Notes under the pieces: generated by a model | Database searches by the model: none | The model's input: only the letters and a program-made list of their open reading frames with translations | Told to the model about the DNA's origin: nothing | Made by a program: the position numbers and the translations under genes | Shown: positions 22,376 to 36,200 of the stretch, in pieces | How the letters are laid out: each line of letters opens with the position of its first letter | Position numbering within the stretch: the stretch's first letter is position 1 | NCBI GenBank assembly: GCA_963969595.1 | Contig: OZ018408.1 | Location: 10,909,823 to 10,973,822, forward strand | Reading direction: 5' to 3' | Length of the DNA stretch: 64,000 nt | Source of the DNA: Neckera pumila | Taxonomy: Eukaryota; Streptophyta; Bryopsida; Hypnales; Neckeraceae

Positions 22376-25300
22376 TCATAGGTGTCCGAATAATTTAACA
22401 GTACCGTCACCGCCACAGGATAGGAATCCATCCACGGTGGGTTGGATATCCGTTACTGCTGCTTGCTGCAACCAGGAAATGAAACACAAGATTAGATTCC
22501 CAACGTAAGCCCTGACCTATTTCATCTATTTCTCATCAGGAATATCCTCAATTCGTTTACAAACAAAGTCACATTCATTGGTTTCCCATCCGATATTGAA
22601 AAAATTTACTCATAAAATGATGAGTATATTAGATGTTTGGCCCATCGGCCCTTGCATAGCAAATCTTCACAATTGAATCAGTGCCTGGCCTACCCAGATG
22701 AAGTTACCAACAGTTAGATGCATCGAAGAGCTTGCCTGGATAATGGAGCCTAAGCTCCGTGTGTTCACTTGGAGAAATGTGTGTCGTTCATGAACCTTTT
22801 GCCAGTGACCCACCATTGACTGCGTGCTCACGTCCCAGAGCTTTATGTCTCCATCTTTGCTTCCTGTGAAAAAGTACGGGCTACCTGGGACTGCGGTAGC
22901 CTTTGTGACGCTTCCTGTATTCGTCAAAATCGGTCTTTGAATATTAATACGTTTCCCACTTCAATATGTAACAGAAATTAGTGTGTCACGCAATGATTAT
23001 TCTATTGAAGTCCTGGTACAAAGCTTCATTACTATTTAAGGCTGAAATTTGAACAGTCGCTGTCTAATTCGTCATGTCCGCCTAAATTTAAGAGTTACCT
23101 GCATGAGCCTTGGGGACATGCCAAAGCATCCCATGCTTTCCAGTCTCATCTCCATCATTCTTCGAATTTGACGCAGAAGGAGATTGAGGTCGTCTCCCCT
23201 TTTGAGACAAGATGTAGCGAAAGTCGTGCACGGCAATGTCACCTCCCTTTCCTCCACTTACTATCCAAGGTGAGCTTGAACTCCCTCCAACCGCAACATC
23301 CAAAGAGGCAATACAGCGGGCACCACCTGTAGCAACCATATCCTTTCGTCAGAATCAAATAGTTTAAATGCTCACTGGAGAGTGCGGATGTGGTGCAAAG
23401 GAACTTTATATTAGTGCTGAGACTCTTAACGTTTTCTGATAAATCCTCCTCTTACAAGCCTAACACATACGCTTGTTCGATGGCCGAACGAAACGAGGAT
23501 GAGGTGGCAAAGTCGCTCAATGCTTCTGATCCTCATACAAAAGACTGTTAAAAGTATAGACGAGTTCTCAAGACGAATCAGGACATCAACGAACATTGAA
23601 CGTCAAATACACCATAAATGAAGGACGTGATAAAGATTCAGTAACGAACCTTCATGACAAGAATAAGATTGGCGGTTTGAACTGGGAGGTGCTAAGGTAT
23701 CCCATGCTATTAAGTTGTTCCCAGTGCTGGTACTTCCTGTGGCAGCCACAAGTGAACTGCTGCCAACAATAAATGTTGCATCCCTGCCATGACGCACGTA
23801 GAACAGGAAAAATGAGAAAGACTTCAAACAAAGAACACTCTTGTACTGGATACCATACTTTCTTTAACCCTGAAGCGCGCCGACGTCCATATTTTGGACG
23901 ATGAACAGAGGGCTTTCAGGCACTATTCTGTGCAACTAACTTCTCATTCATCCAATGTAATACTTGAATCTAGAAAAGGCAACCTTCATTAATGACCAAA
24001 TTCATGAAATTCTGGTAAATGATATTTCTGTACAAAGATATAAGCAAAAATGTGCAAAAATTCAGAAAAGGATTGAGACGTTAAGGGGTTAACAGAAGAC
24101 AACCCATTAATTGTCCTGAGATACCACACTACCATCTTAATTTTCCGGGGTAGGAACCTAATCTTTATATTAATGCGGTTAGGTCATGAAAATGAAGCAA
24201 CATGCCACCATCTACATTCAAGATAAGAAATATGCAAAATTTGACACGAAGTGTTTGGTCGGAGTGACAGTACTAATGCAAATCACATCCAACATCTTTA
24301 CTCAAACCTACACAACTAACAACATTATAAGGGAAGCGGAACTTCAAGGAGTTTCTTACGAGGCATGGGTTCCGAAGAAGAGACATGATTCCGTGGGGCG
24401 AACATTGCTGCGCCCTCCAACTTCAAGCTGCCACGTGGACACAGTACCGTCCATAGCTGCTGTGACGAATCGGTGCCCCCCAGAGTCAAATCGAACTGTT
24501 GCAACAGATGGAATAACATACGGAGGTGGCATGTTGGCTGCCGGTAACACGCCATAGGTTGCTGTTGCACTTGGATTTCCATACTGTTAACAAACCATCA
24601 CGGGCATCAATTATCAACTTATATTTGCTTCACATTACCTGGATTGAATCTGAAACACCATATTCTGAGTGTTGTGCTTCAATTGAAGCGCCGTAATATT
24701 TAACAAGCAGAAATAGAATACACTCTTGATGATATAAGAGGCTGCTTCTGGCAAACATACCTCCCAAAGGTAGACATGTGTATTATTCGACCCGACCAAG
24801 AAAATTGGTTGGGATGGATGAGCTGCCAATGCCTTCGTTCTCACATTATCAACAGTAGCAATTGGGTCAACGACACTATCAACATCATCCCAGTCTTCCC
24901 AACCTCCCCACGCACCCATGCCTCCGTAACCAGGCATACCAAATGCAACACCCATCTTCACAGCTTCCTTTCCTGATTTAAGAGTTGCACCTGCTGCAGG
25001 ACCGCCCAGACTTACACTAGAGCTTCTTTGGCCCTTGAGACTAGACCCTGGAGTCGCCACTGCTCCTGCCCAGCTACTTCTTGGCCAGTTGCCTTGCTCC
25101 AACATCGATTCAGAGGTCACAGTGAACGGTCCAAGGGTGTGCAGATCCAGATACATGAGACCCTGCAATTACATGAGACCGGTGGCACAAGCTTGCCCAC
25201 GACATGTAAGAGGATGCTGGGGTACAATCCTCTTCAAATTATGCTCGGCTCTACGAACACGCTATAGCAAGTTGAAGAAGACATTTAAGTGTGAGCATGG

Positions 25301-28300
25301 AAGAATGTAACCCACAAACTTCCAGTTCTTACTGGTAAAAGGTGCTTAACCTTCCCAAGACAACAACACCGCTGCAGCAAGAGAGGATCGTAATTCCAAT
25401 ATTCACATTAGTCGTAAAGATAATCTATAGCTATCATGAGTTTAAGATTAAGAGCATTGCATAATAACCCTCGAGATATAGCAAGATGACACCTCATAAA
25501 TGTTTACGAAAAAAAGTGCAAATTCATCAAGTTCTTCGCTTAGATTCTGAAGTATTAGTGGACTTATTATGTTTCTTGCTAAACAAATCAAATAAATAAA
25601 AATAAGAACCCAAACCATACTGCCTCCATATAAAAGATGATCACATGGATTGAGAAGCTTGTAAAAAAAGGGGAACCCTGATTTCGTACCGTTCTGCCCA
25701 TAAATCTCTTCAGCTTCACCGACGTTCGGTCCTAAGTTACTAAAGTATTTTGGCCATGCTAGTTAAAGTTAAAACAAATCAGTCCCAAGTTTCAAGTCAT
25801 ATCCACAGAAAACGATTGACTCGATGAAGAAGGTAAAATACCTTGCGATTGGTGGCGAGAACAACTTGGTCTGGATTACATGAGTTAACACAAAATCCCT
25901 GCCACAGCCCAGAAGAGTGTCAGGGACAATTAAGCTAGCCAGCACTTTGTTCTATTGACAGACTATTACCACCCTTAACATGATGTTCAAGAGAAACAAT
26001 ATTTGCCGGAAACCTTCAATAGCAATCAATCAAAAAACAAAGTTAATTTTGAGAATATGCTCAATATGCTTGCAGTTCTTATGTCTAGAAAAACAAAGAA
26101 CAACAAAATCTATCAGATATTTCATCTGACAAACATCATCGCTTAGAGAGGATGTTCACTGAGATCCGATGGCATATCGCAGTAATAATGCATTAGACGA
26201 AATGTTCACCTCAATAAGCTCTCCACTTAAGGAAAACATAACTTCCGGCTTCTGAAATTCTGGAATATAACGCCCGTCGGATACTACTGAGTTTCGGGTA
26301 GCGCCAGGAATGACAGCTTTGTCATCAATCTGGGTAGGAGAGGCTGTCGAAGTGTGTCCATCTACCTCAATAGCTGAAAGAGCGGACCTCCTCCTTGATT
26401 CTCTCCAGTCACCCTTTTTCACGCTCATCGTCGAAGATGTAGGTCCAAGAACTCCTTCCATTGCCAGAGAGGATCGAACACTTTCCCTCACAACTAGAAG
26501 TTTCCAGAGTTCCTTACTAGATTCATCGTCTCCCCCCAACTGAATTTCTGGATAGACAACTGGCAATTGCTGCCTGCCATCGCCGGGACTTGCTAGTTTG
26601 TTCGACGACGTTCCTACTTTCGGAGAATATGAATCCTCTATCTTCACATCAGAAGGCTTTCCCCAAAGCCAAATCACCAAGGGATCATTGTTTCCTTTCA
26701 CTTCCAACAAGTATTGCAGGTGCGCAGCTAATTGCTGTTGAAGAACGGTTGCTATGCATCCTAAAGAGCTAAGCAGAGATAAATAGAGATCTCCGTAATT
26801 CCTGCTTGACCTTGGACTTTCAACCACTCTGATGCTATCTTGGTCACTTGGAGCTGAGGAACTATTCATCGCCGTTTGCGTATCATCCCGCATCTTGTTC
26901 TTTATTTCAGACCAAGCTGCGGAGGATGCTGCGGAGGAAACAGATGATGTGGATTGAAGACCAAGGCCCATAAAGGTAGCCACCAACCGACTCGATGAAG
27001 ATGTGGAGGGGACCTGCGAAGGGCTTACGTCTTTAGCTGATGGCAGATTTGTTGAGCTTTTTAGTGGGGTTTGTTGGACTGAAACACGGCCAAAACCACT
27101 GTAACTAGTCTCCTTCCCCGTTCCTGCCAACTGCTTCTTGACATAAGCGACCATGTGAACCCAAAGAGCAACACCTGCAACTCGCCATATTTCTTCCTCT
27201 GGTAAAATAACTTTACCCGTCTTCCCAGAAAGCGGAAAGCTCGTCAAAATGTTCTGTTCTTCATCAGACTGAGAGCAGAGATCCTGAAACCATTTCACAC
27301 TAGTAGAGCTTTTGGGTAAGTCAGGGGCCTTGGTTGGGTCGCTGATTGTCGGCCCAACCAAGGCAATGAGAGCTTTCCCATTCTTTCCCAGCCACGCAGA
27401 ACTCACGTAGCATACAAACGCAAGGAGTATCATTGCTCTCTGGGTCTTTTTCTTCAGGTCTTCGTTTCCCATATGCGCTAGATTCTCATTTGGTTGATTC
27501 TCAGTAGAATCTGCATATCCACTCAATAAGCTTGCAAGTCTCTGAAGCTCTCCTCCATAACGTACAAGTTCCTCAATCTGCTCCCTAGGCATCATCGATT
27601 TCCGGGTAGGTGGTTTAGTCGTGCTGTTAGCCAAAGAGATAACAGATCCACCACAAGCCAGAATCATCCGAGCGAGAGCCCAAGGGGGCTCTTTCCATAT
27701 GGACCCCAAATTGTCGGATCTCCAAGGCAAACCTACTCCAGAGCTTAAACTGAAGCTCTGGTCTGGGTATTTAAGTCCTGCGTGCTGTGCAAGTAGCAGG
27801 CGATAATAGACGTACAAGCGGTGATGATTTAAGGCCCATGTAACAACCTGTCATCAGCAAATCAACAAATGAAAGTATGAACAATAAAATGAACAAAGTT
27901 TCTCTCCATACGCATCCAATATTCAATATTTCTGAAACTTTGAAGTTGAAAAGAACATAACAATATCTACACAATTTGGTTGCACAGGCAGAAACAGTTC
28001 CGCCTTGCACATTATCAAGGGTTACTGAGAACACAAAGAGAAATCCAGCTTTCAAGGTTCAGCAACATACCCCCGCTACGATAGCGGAACTATCTAAAGA
28101 AAAAGTGCTTTTCAAAGCCTCAACTCCTTCTTCGATCTTTTTCTCTGGTTCTTCTATGATTGAAGATTCCAACTGAGTACTGTTAGAAGATTCACCGCCC
28201 TCATAGATGCCTGAAAGCCTACGTGCAGAACTTTGCTGTGCAACTGCCCAATCTGAATACTCTTGCACTAGTTGTGAGATGCACTGAAGAGCGAGGTTCT

Positions 28301-31300
28301 GTTTCGTAAGCTCTTGGACATCAGCAACTAATTCGGGTTGAAGCCAATTCACTCGCTTACTTCCATCTTGAGGGGCTGATTGTTCCATACGGTCCAAGTT
28401 GAAGCCCGCACTGATTGGCGAACCCTCGCGATGACCATTTTCAGTAACAGTTTTCACACCAGAGCTAGCTGTCATAAGCTCTAGTGCTTGTAACTGAGAC
28501 AGCACACAAATTTGTTCACATCATTTTGAAATATTAACACTTCCAACTAAAGACACAAAAGAACCAAGCACGCAGATTAGCGATCTTTGGGTACGATCTA
28601 AAGACATGTTCAATTCAATATGACTATAGTCACAATTCTCCACTTGCAATAGTACAACACTCCAGGCTCAATTTGAATATTAAATCCATTCTCAGAGAAA
28701 TCACACAAATGTCAACAATGACACTATGGACTACGATTTCGAATGGAAGAGACCTTAACATCTAATGAAAGCAAACAGACCTATAAAATCCAAAGCCACG
28801 ATTTAACAGTCCAAAAGAAAGGCATTGTCAGGGACATAATAATGGGTCCGCGAGCACGTTCTATCAAGGCCACGCAACAATGCGTACAAAAACTTACAGG
28901 AAGACCAATTCTCTTCAGCGCTAAAGAAGCTCGCAGTGTGGCTTGCTTCGAGATGGCAGTTACTTTTTCCCTTTGAGGTTCACGAAGCAACCGAGGCTTT
29001 AATACCAGCACCGCACAGTAATCTGAAACAGCAGGATCCAAGGGAATTGAATTACTGGTCCTTTTAAGTTCAGTCGTCTTCTCCTGCATGTCTTGAGAAG
29101 AAGGTCGGCAGCCAGATATGACCTCGTGCATGGTTTCGATTCCATTGCCTAATAACCACTGTATGACAAAGCAGATTCCGCATTGTTAAAGAAATAAACA
29201 GCTAAGGTGACAAACCACATCTACATCTTATCTCAAGAAACTTCTACAATCTCTACGAAAACAGTGAACTATACCGAGAAAAATCATGAAGGTGGTCACT
29301 GTCCAGAGATTAAATAACTGCAGTAAGTTCCACTTGTTTCTACTCGAAGTATGAGACCCAGAGTTACAAACCTGGCAAAGGCTAGCAAGCCAATAATCCC
29401 CAGCCCTTATAGCCCCTGGAAGAACATGCTTGCTTATCAGTTTACGACCAATTGGACCATCAGAGCCCTCTACAAGACGACATACAACCAACCCAAGCTG
29501 CGGATCCTCCAGGTTCTTTGTGCAGACGGAAATCGCAGAATCAACGTCTCCACCCAACAGAAAGAATGCTGCGGCTAACTCATGCCTATGTTTTCCCATC
29601 AGAACATATGCATTCTTGAGAGCAGCCGCCTGGTTCTTCTCTTCCTACCAGCCAAAATGAAGCACTGCAACTATGTTAAGAGCAGGCTAAGGAAATCACG
29701 TACAGATAAATCCTTGAACTGGACTACAATAGATTGAATTGTAGAACCTCCTTGAATTCAGCACAAATGTGAATTGGAGGATCTCAAACATCATACGGAA
29801 AAAGTAATAATCTTGCGCTAAAGTGATAGATCCTCTGTAAAAACACATTGAACAAGTCCAACGAACAAACATATATAACACAACATTTGCATCCTTGATC
29901 GACATATCGGGCAGATAACTTACTCGAAAATCTCGAGTCATGAAGTCAACAAGGGGTCTATCACGTTCATCTTTACTTATTTTAAAAAGACCTGCCAACA
30001 TAGTGCGTCGCTCCAAAGCTATATACAGCAAGGCACTGTCTTTGGCATCTCTGCTCGCCATAAATTGTAACCGAGCTACTTTCTCCATCTGCAATCACAT
30101 CCAATCAACACCAAGTATTGAGGTTTCCGACATCGTACAAATAACTGCCAAGACATACTCCAACATCTGTGTCATCACACTCACGTCACTTTTGGTAATC
30201 AACGTACGAAAGCAGAAGGATCACATCTGCCGCACATATACATACCAGCCATCAAATACATCATGCAAAGGTTCACCAAACTACCAAGAATTCTTCCTCA
30301 TCAGCTCACAGAGCGGGACAAATAAGTACGTCAAGATCTGCCCCAATCCATACAGCATAAGAAGGAAAGGAGCTCTATAATGTAATGCCGGACTAAACAT
30401 GGATTTCAGCACATCTTTAATACCACGCCTTTTATGTCTTAAATAGACAAAATAGACAAACTAATACAGTACTAATTGCCCACATTTATAAAAATTACAT
30501 CGTATCACAAAGCAAGACAAACACAACTTCGGAACCGTATGTTCCCAGCACACAAACACATATTCGAAGAACATTAGAAGTGGAAATGAAGTCAATAATC
30601 TGAAAAATCGAGCAAAATTAAGATGAGGAACGACTAGTACAGGAATGAAGTTAACATGGTACATTTACCTTCTTCCGTAGGGGAACAGCATCAGTAAACC
30701 AATAGCCAACACCTAGCGCACGCAATTCTGGCCATAATGATTGCTCGGATGCGCAAACGTCCAGCAGAGTTTCCTTTGTATCAGACTGTAAAGCCCACGC
30801 AAATGCATCTGAAGACACTTGTATGCCTTGTGCACCTTCCTTTTTTACACCTAACTGGGACGCAAGAAGACTTTCGTACCGATGCGCCAGCCAATATCTA
30901 ACCACAATAAAGTAAAGCACATTGATCATTGTCAAGTTCATTAAGTTGCAGATTCTCTCAGGAGAAGTGGGATCAAATCAGAATGACGTGTGGTACAAGA
31001 CTTTTGAGTCCTTCCTGTTATGAAGAGCAATAAAAATTTCACCTTCGCGTAGTTAGTTTACCTTTGTCCAGAAAGGTCAAGACCTGCACATTGTGCAGCT
31101 TGTCGGACACCATCGATCTCCCCTACCACCTCCACAAGTGCAAGAACCTGCTTAAGTTCTTCTTTGGAAAGCTGTAAATCCCTTTTGCTATCTTCTATAA
31201 AATGCAAAATGGCGTCCATCTCGGTTTTGGAAAAAGGCTCTGAACCACCGGTCTTTACAGCGCCTTGGGATTGAATACTTCTTAATGGCTTCACCTCACT

Positions 31301-34300
31301 AAGTTCATCAGAAAACTCGTCCAACCATGATGTGCTGTTCAGAAACGAATACTTATCACTACCGCCTGTAGGTTTCGACTGAGTACCGCTAATAAACGTA
31401 AAGCTTGAGTCATACGAAGAATCTGGGTTTACTGAGGTTTGTGTCGTGCTAGAGAGATCCTTTTGTAGAAGTCTGGCCAGCCCCATGCGAGGGATACGAA
31501 TATGATCTTCATTGATCCTATCAGAAACAAGAGCTCCATCTTGTTTTGAAGCAGGTATGATAGTAGAGGCTAAGTGGTGAGCAAGATGACGAATACGTGC
31601 CCGAGCTTGTGACTTATCTCCTGAAAACATTAAACCGTAATTGGTCACAATCTCTCTTCATGATCTTTTAATTTTTTTTAAACAGGTGTCAGCAACTTTC
31701 GAATGCAAATAAAAAACAGTCACATTACAATGAAAGCAGATATAGACGTAGAGATAAAATATCTCAGAATGTTCTTGAGTAGCATACTTTCCCAGCTAAC
31801 CAACGACGCCAAAGCAATGAAGCACCAAGCGTAGACAACCAAAATTAAAACAGTAATGTTGAAGAAGCTCTTACCTCTTAACAAGCTCCAAAAGAGTGCT
31901 CTTGGGTGATAATCAGCTAAAGGAGAAACAAGCGCTTCTGCAGCTTGAAGAAGACTACATGAATTGCGTGAACCTGGCTGAGGAACTCCAAATGACGAAT
32001 TAACGTCACTATTTTCGGAACTTGATCCCAGCTTAGCACAAACCCAGGGGCTGAAAACCCATATGTGCCCCTGTGATGACAATATAGGTGAACCCTGAAA
32101 GCTCCATAAAAGGTGATCAATCGCAGTGTTGAACGAGAAGGAGGCCAAACAAATCCAGACTGTAGATTTTGAAACCTCCTTCTGAGAAGATCTCCGGTCT
32201 TGAACATAAATGAGAAGATCAAATTTTGTTGCAACAGCCAGAAGTACACAACCCATGCCCGCATTAATCCAGCTCAGAGCAACAATGACTTGTGGCAGAG
32301 TAATTTGACCCTCGAATTCAAAGCCACCATTCTCGTTGCAGCTGTCAACCTCCCAAATCTTAACTGATTTGTTGTGCTCCGCATCTCCAACCGAAGAAAA
32401 TTTCTCACCAGTACGAGTGGTAGCAGTAATAATTACTGGAGTGCTGTGAGCTTGGACAACGCCTAGGCATCGCCAGAAGAAGGAAGGCCCAGTTTGAGAC
32501 AAATCAGAGTGCGACGCATTAGCCTGAGAGCAGAAAACTTTATACAACCTAATGCAACCGTCTGCACACCCTGTCAAGATGTCATAAGGGTGGGCCTTCT
32601 CGTACAACTCCAGATGAGCTGACAAAGAGCCTTTCACAAACCCTGAAATAACAGCAGTGCTCGTCACAACCTGTCCACCATCAAAGTTGACAGACCCTAT
32701 AAAGCTACCTTTAATGTATATTCGCTCCTGAGAGACAAGAGAACCTGCATAAAGAATATATCCCAACTTTTCCGGGGATTGAAACTTGGAGTCAGTTGTA
32801 CAAAGACTTCCCTTAGTCTCCCGCTTCATACCGTCTTGGGTATTTGCGGCTGCAGTCTTATCGTCTTGGCTACTATTTGAGAGCGCAGTCAATTGTAACT
32901 GCACTGCCCATGAAGCCAAAATCCCACCCCCTTTGTCGATTCCTACGATAAGAAAGCTTCTTTCTTCAGCAACCTGCTGAAAAGCATTCAATGGCATTGG
33001 AATTGCATTGAATGCATTAAGATAGTCCCCATCGCTAAAAACAGGACAATGCAGGGAGTACATGTGATCGGAGATAACAGAAGTTACACCCTTCCGTTGC
33101 GAATCGCTCCTGCCAACTAGAAAGCAATCGATTTTCAATGTGTCACCGGCAAGTAATATGCCTCTGCCTATAGGTAATGACAAAGGCGCCCACGCAATAT
33201 GATGATATGACGAACAAGTAGAGTTCTGGAGACCTGAGATTTGACCAGCCAATTTCCAACCTAAAGTTTGTGAGCTCATAACTTTAACCCGAGGACTAGA
33301 CCACGCAGATAGATCCCACAACAGGATAACTCCTTGGTCATCAACAGAAGCGGCAAGCGCAACTGTGGGGCTGGGATGGAGAGCGAGTTGAACGACGGCA
33401 CTACGATGACCATCTAGATGTACAACTTCTGATGATACCCCCCACATACTTTTGTTTCTTCCTGTTTGTGCTCCTGACCCCACTTGACCACCTCCAGTTC
33501 CTATGGCAGAAATAGGCGGCCATAGGCGCGACCATCGGAAATGTCCACTTGGAAGGGCTTCAAAAAGATCTAGAGAAGAAGGAGGAACTGCTAATGCGCC
33601 CTCGGGTCTCTGAACAACAGCTTTCATCATTAGTCGGTCCGTAGCATTATCAGCCCCTTCTCGAAATGGATTAAGGGTAGATGGTGGAGCAAACAAATCA
33701 TCCCCTTGTTGCCAAAGAGTAACTTGTGGAGAACGAGAAGGTAGTATATCATCCAGACTGTGAATAGACCATAGTGCAACTTTGCCACGAGGTCCAACTC
33801 CCACCAACCACTCACACGGTGCCAAATCCCGTCTTCTGACACGGTTGTTTCTCATTGTGAGCTTCTTCTCCACAGAGCTCCCCCCGGTCCTGCTTTCAGA
33901 AGCCCAGGTCACAAAGATGTCGTGTCCCAGAACTCCTTGCAAGCACGTGTTCACGTCAACCACAGCAGCCACGGAGAAAGTGGGTCTCTTCTTAAGTTCA
34001 TTACTGTCTCCAAAGCAGAAACTTGAATAGCTCGGACCTTCCATGTCCAGCCATAGGCGAATAGAGCCGTCTCTTGAAGATGTAAGAAGGACAGGCCGGT
34101 AAGTGTATGGATCTTCACCGTAACCATTTGACGGCCTCCACTGGACCATAGAAACTTCGGAAGGGTGCTGTAGCTCAATCCCTTGGAGGTCCTGCCCTGC
34201 TTGCCACCACCAAACTGTTGCTTTTCCACTCGATGAGTTCGAAATTCTGTCATCTGCTTTACATTCTTCCTTAGGAGCTGAACTAGGGTGCATCTCAAGT

Positions 34301-35658
34301 GCATCATCTCCGCTGGCTACCAAGCCAGCAGAAGACCATGACGAAGCCGCATGTGCTTGGGGTACAGTAGGTCGGACTTGCCAGAGGATTGAAAATCCTG
34401 TTTCGCCCCTTTTCCACATTGTGATATCTGATCCAGCAGATAATAAACCATCTCCTGACTCGGTCCATGAAAAAGTAAGAACCTGGAATGAATGTTGCAA
34501 GACCTGTTTCGTCTCCCACCCCAAAGGAATTTCTGCAGATATTAAACCAGCGTTTTTAAGACCAAGCACAGCAGCAGGGAAGGCAAGATCATTACTCCAG
34601 GAAAAATTCTTAAAATTCAGCAAGATCATCCCCACCCTGAACTGAAAAGATAGCTAGACATCAACAAGTGTATGTCAGACAGACTGCAGATCAGGTGCAC
34701 ACCTGAATAAGAAGGGCAGGATGTTGCAGCCGACGCCCTTGACAATATTGTGGGAGAATACAAGTGAATGCTTTTGCCCGCCGCAGCTGCTAGTTGACCA
34801 ACAGAAGGACCCACGGGTGCCCATCCTACACTTGTCACGAGGTTCCTTCCTTCGCAATTGTCTTCGTCATTACTCAAACATGTTTCAAGGACCTGAAGAA
34901 ATAGACGACACAGAGAGAAGGGTTTCAATTCCGACAGCTCCCCTATAGAAAAATACCAGTAATCTGGACACAGAAGGATACCCTGGTAAATCAAGAATCG
35001 AGTATCACAAGGAACTTAAGAAGTAGTCATTACTTCTTTTTCCTGACGGAACTAGAGCTTTGAAAACAGCAAGGATACTGTAGACTGCACAATATTGTCA
35101 TATGTTGCACAGCGCTGACTGTGAACCATACAAAGGCCACGATTGATCTCAAACATAATTCAAAAGACACACTTAAAAGACTTTAGGAAAGAAGCTGCCG
35201 GATCACACTGGACATATAAGGAAAATATCACTCTTAACCAATATAATGTACTAGACTTTGAGAACGGGCTAGCTATATACTTCTACGTCTTACCAAATTA
35301 CTCACGCTTGAGATGAATAATTGGAATTCATTCCCGATTCTTAGATATATCCAACTAGCAACTCTCACACCACAGCAGCCAAAGAATTTCCAAAGCTTCA
35401 TGATCAACATTTACGAATCTCTGTCACTAATTATAATCATCTTACCTGCTGGAAAAAGCGGCCGGAAGAAGATTCTGCAGGATTCAATGGAGCAGCCGCA
35501 GTAGCAACCACAACCGCACTGCTAGCAGCATATGCCAACCAGCTTGAGCCTGCAAATCGGGGCAACCAATCTGCACATTGTGCCCCAACATTCGGTGCAG
35601 GGGGCAGATCTTGCTGAATTGAGAGCTCGCACAGAGCTTCCGGCAACGAAGAACGCAT
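22376..35658 (-). CDS. Rav1/DmX-like (rabconnectin-3alpha-type) WD40 protein, V-ATPase assembly
   Basis: Seventeen coding exons join in frame to 2677 residues: 35446-35658, 34701-34892, 31875-34641, 31062-31620, 30669-30897, 29924-30088, 29372-29644, 28898-29158, 28071-28493, 26210-27847, 25842-25898, 24761-25162, 24360-24583, 23650-23783, 23099-23326, 22736-22914 and 22376-22465. Residues 1 to about 1060 are an N-terminal WD40 array (DWLPRFAGSSWLAYAASSAVV, LLTSSRDGSIRLWL, LILWDLSAW-like). Residues about 1240-1470 are the Rav1p C-terminal-type region (YWFTDAVPLRKK, ARLQFMASRDAKDSALLYIA, AAALKNAYVLMGKHRHELAA, AFFLLGGDVDSAI). Residues about 2260-2677 are a C-terminal WD40 set (IVSGGKGGDIAVHDFRY, FFTGSKDGDIKLWDV, FLSCGGDGTVKLFGHL). 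Yeast Rav1 and animal DMXL proteins belong to RAVE-like complexes that promote V1-Vo assembly of the vacuolar H+-ATPase; a similar role here is inferred. Length is close to plant relatives of about 2500 residues. The exon 2/3 junction needs donor TCAGGT/GTGCAC to keep frame (59-bp intron). The last intron appears to be GC-AG. Confidence 0.94.
34642..34700 (-). other. Very short (59-bp) intron 2 of the Rav1-like gene
   Basis: The intron begins GTGCACCTG and ends CTATCTTTTCAG on the minus strand. The stronger-looking donor two bases upstream (TCAG/GTGTGC) would break frame with either nearby acceptor. It is the shortest intron of the gene; the others are 164-679 bp. Confidence 0.7.
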
Positions 35659-36040
35659 GCTTGCTATGTTGATGCATGAGAAACAATCACATCTGCATCA
35701 CACCAAATCAAGGCTGGACTGGAAATAAGGTAGGCCAAGACGATCAACGGGTTTTCTGTGTCTGCATTCCGGTATGCCACACTCTAAAAGCTGACGCCAA
35801 ACATGAGAGTGTGTGCAGTCAATGAGAAAACGAAAGAAAGACAGAGCAGATCCACTGCAATTAAGGATTTGGAAGCGCAGTAGTTCTCTCAATACAAGCT
35901 GAAAATTGAATTGTAAACTTGAAAGTCGACCTAGTAAGAGATATATGTCATGCTGGGATTGATCACTACCTAAAATACGCTCACGGAGAGTGATTCATGA
36001 TCGCAGATTTGTTCCTTCCGCAAAACCTCCGGCTTCCTTC

Positions 36041-36063
36041 AAACCCTAAATCTTAAACCCTAA
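36041..36063. promoter_or_regulatory. Two telo-box motifs upstream of the Rav1-like gene
   Basis: AAACCCTAA occurs at 36041-36049 and, as AAACCCTAA, at 36055-36063, about 390 bp upstream of the minus-strand start codon at 35658. Telo-boxes are common in promoters of plant housekeeping and growth-linked genes. Their position suggests this is the promoter or 5' leader; transcription start is not visible. Confidence 0.6.
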
Positions 36064-36146
36064 AAGCGACCTTGATTGATCGAAACGTCCTTTGAATTCT
36101 GAAAATCGACACCAAAGCACTTCGCTCTGGCGATTGGGAGAGACGA

Positions 36147-36191
36147 AGTTCCCCATGACGTTCCCCATGAAGTTCCTAATGACGTTCCCAT
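36147..36191. repeat. 12-bp tandem repeat in the upstream region
   Basis: Four near-copies of GTTCCCCATGAC follow one another: GTTCCCCATGAC, GTTCCCCATGAA, GTTCCTAATGAC and a partial GTTCCCATC. They lie about 490-530 bp upstream of the Rav1-like start codon. Confidence 0.8.
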
Positions 36192-36200
36192 CTCTGTCCA

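Noticed and set aside
26310..26772. Plus-strand frames within Rav1-like exon 10
   Set aside because: They are antisense shadows of the large minus-strand exon.
35698..35892. 64-codon minus-strand frame just upstream of the Rav1-like start
   Set aside because: It has no similarity to the family N-terminus, which begins cleanly at 35658; it is likely 5' UTR or promoter.
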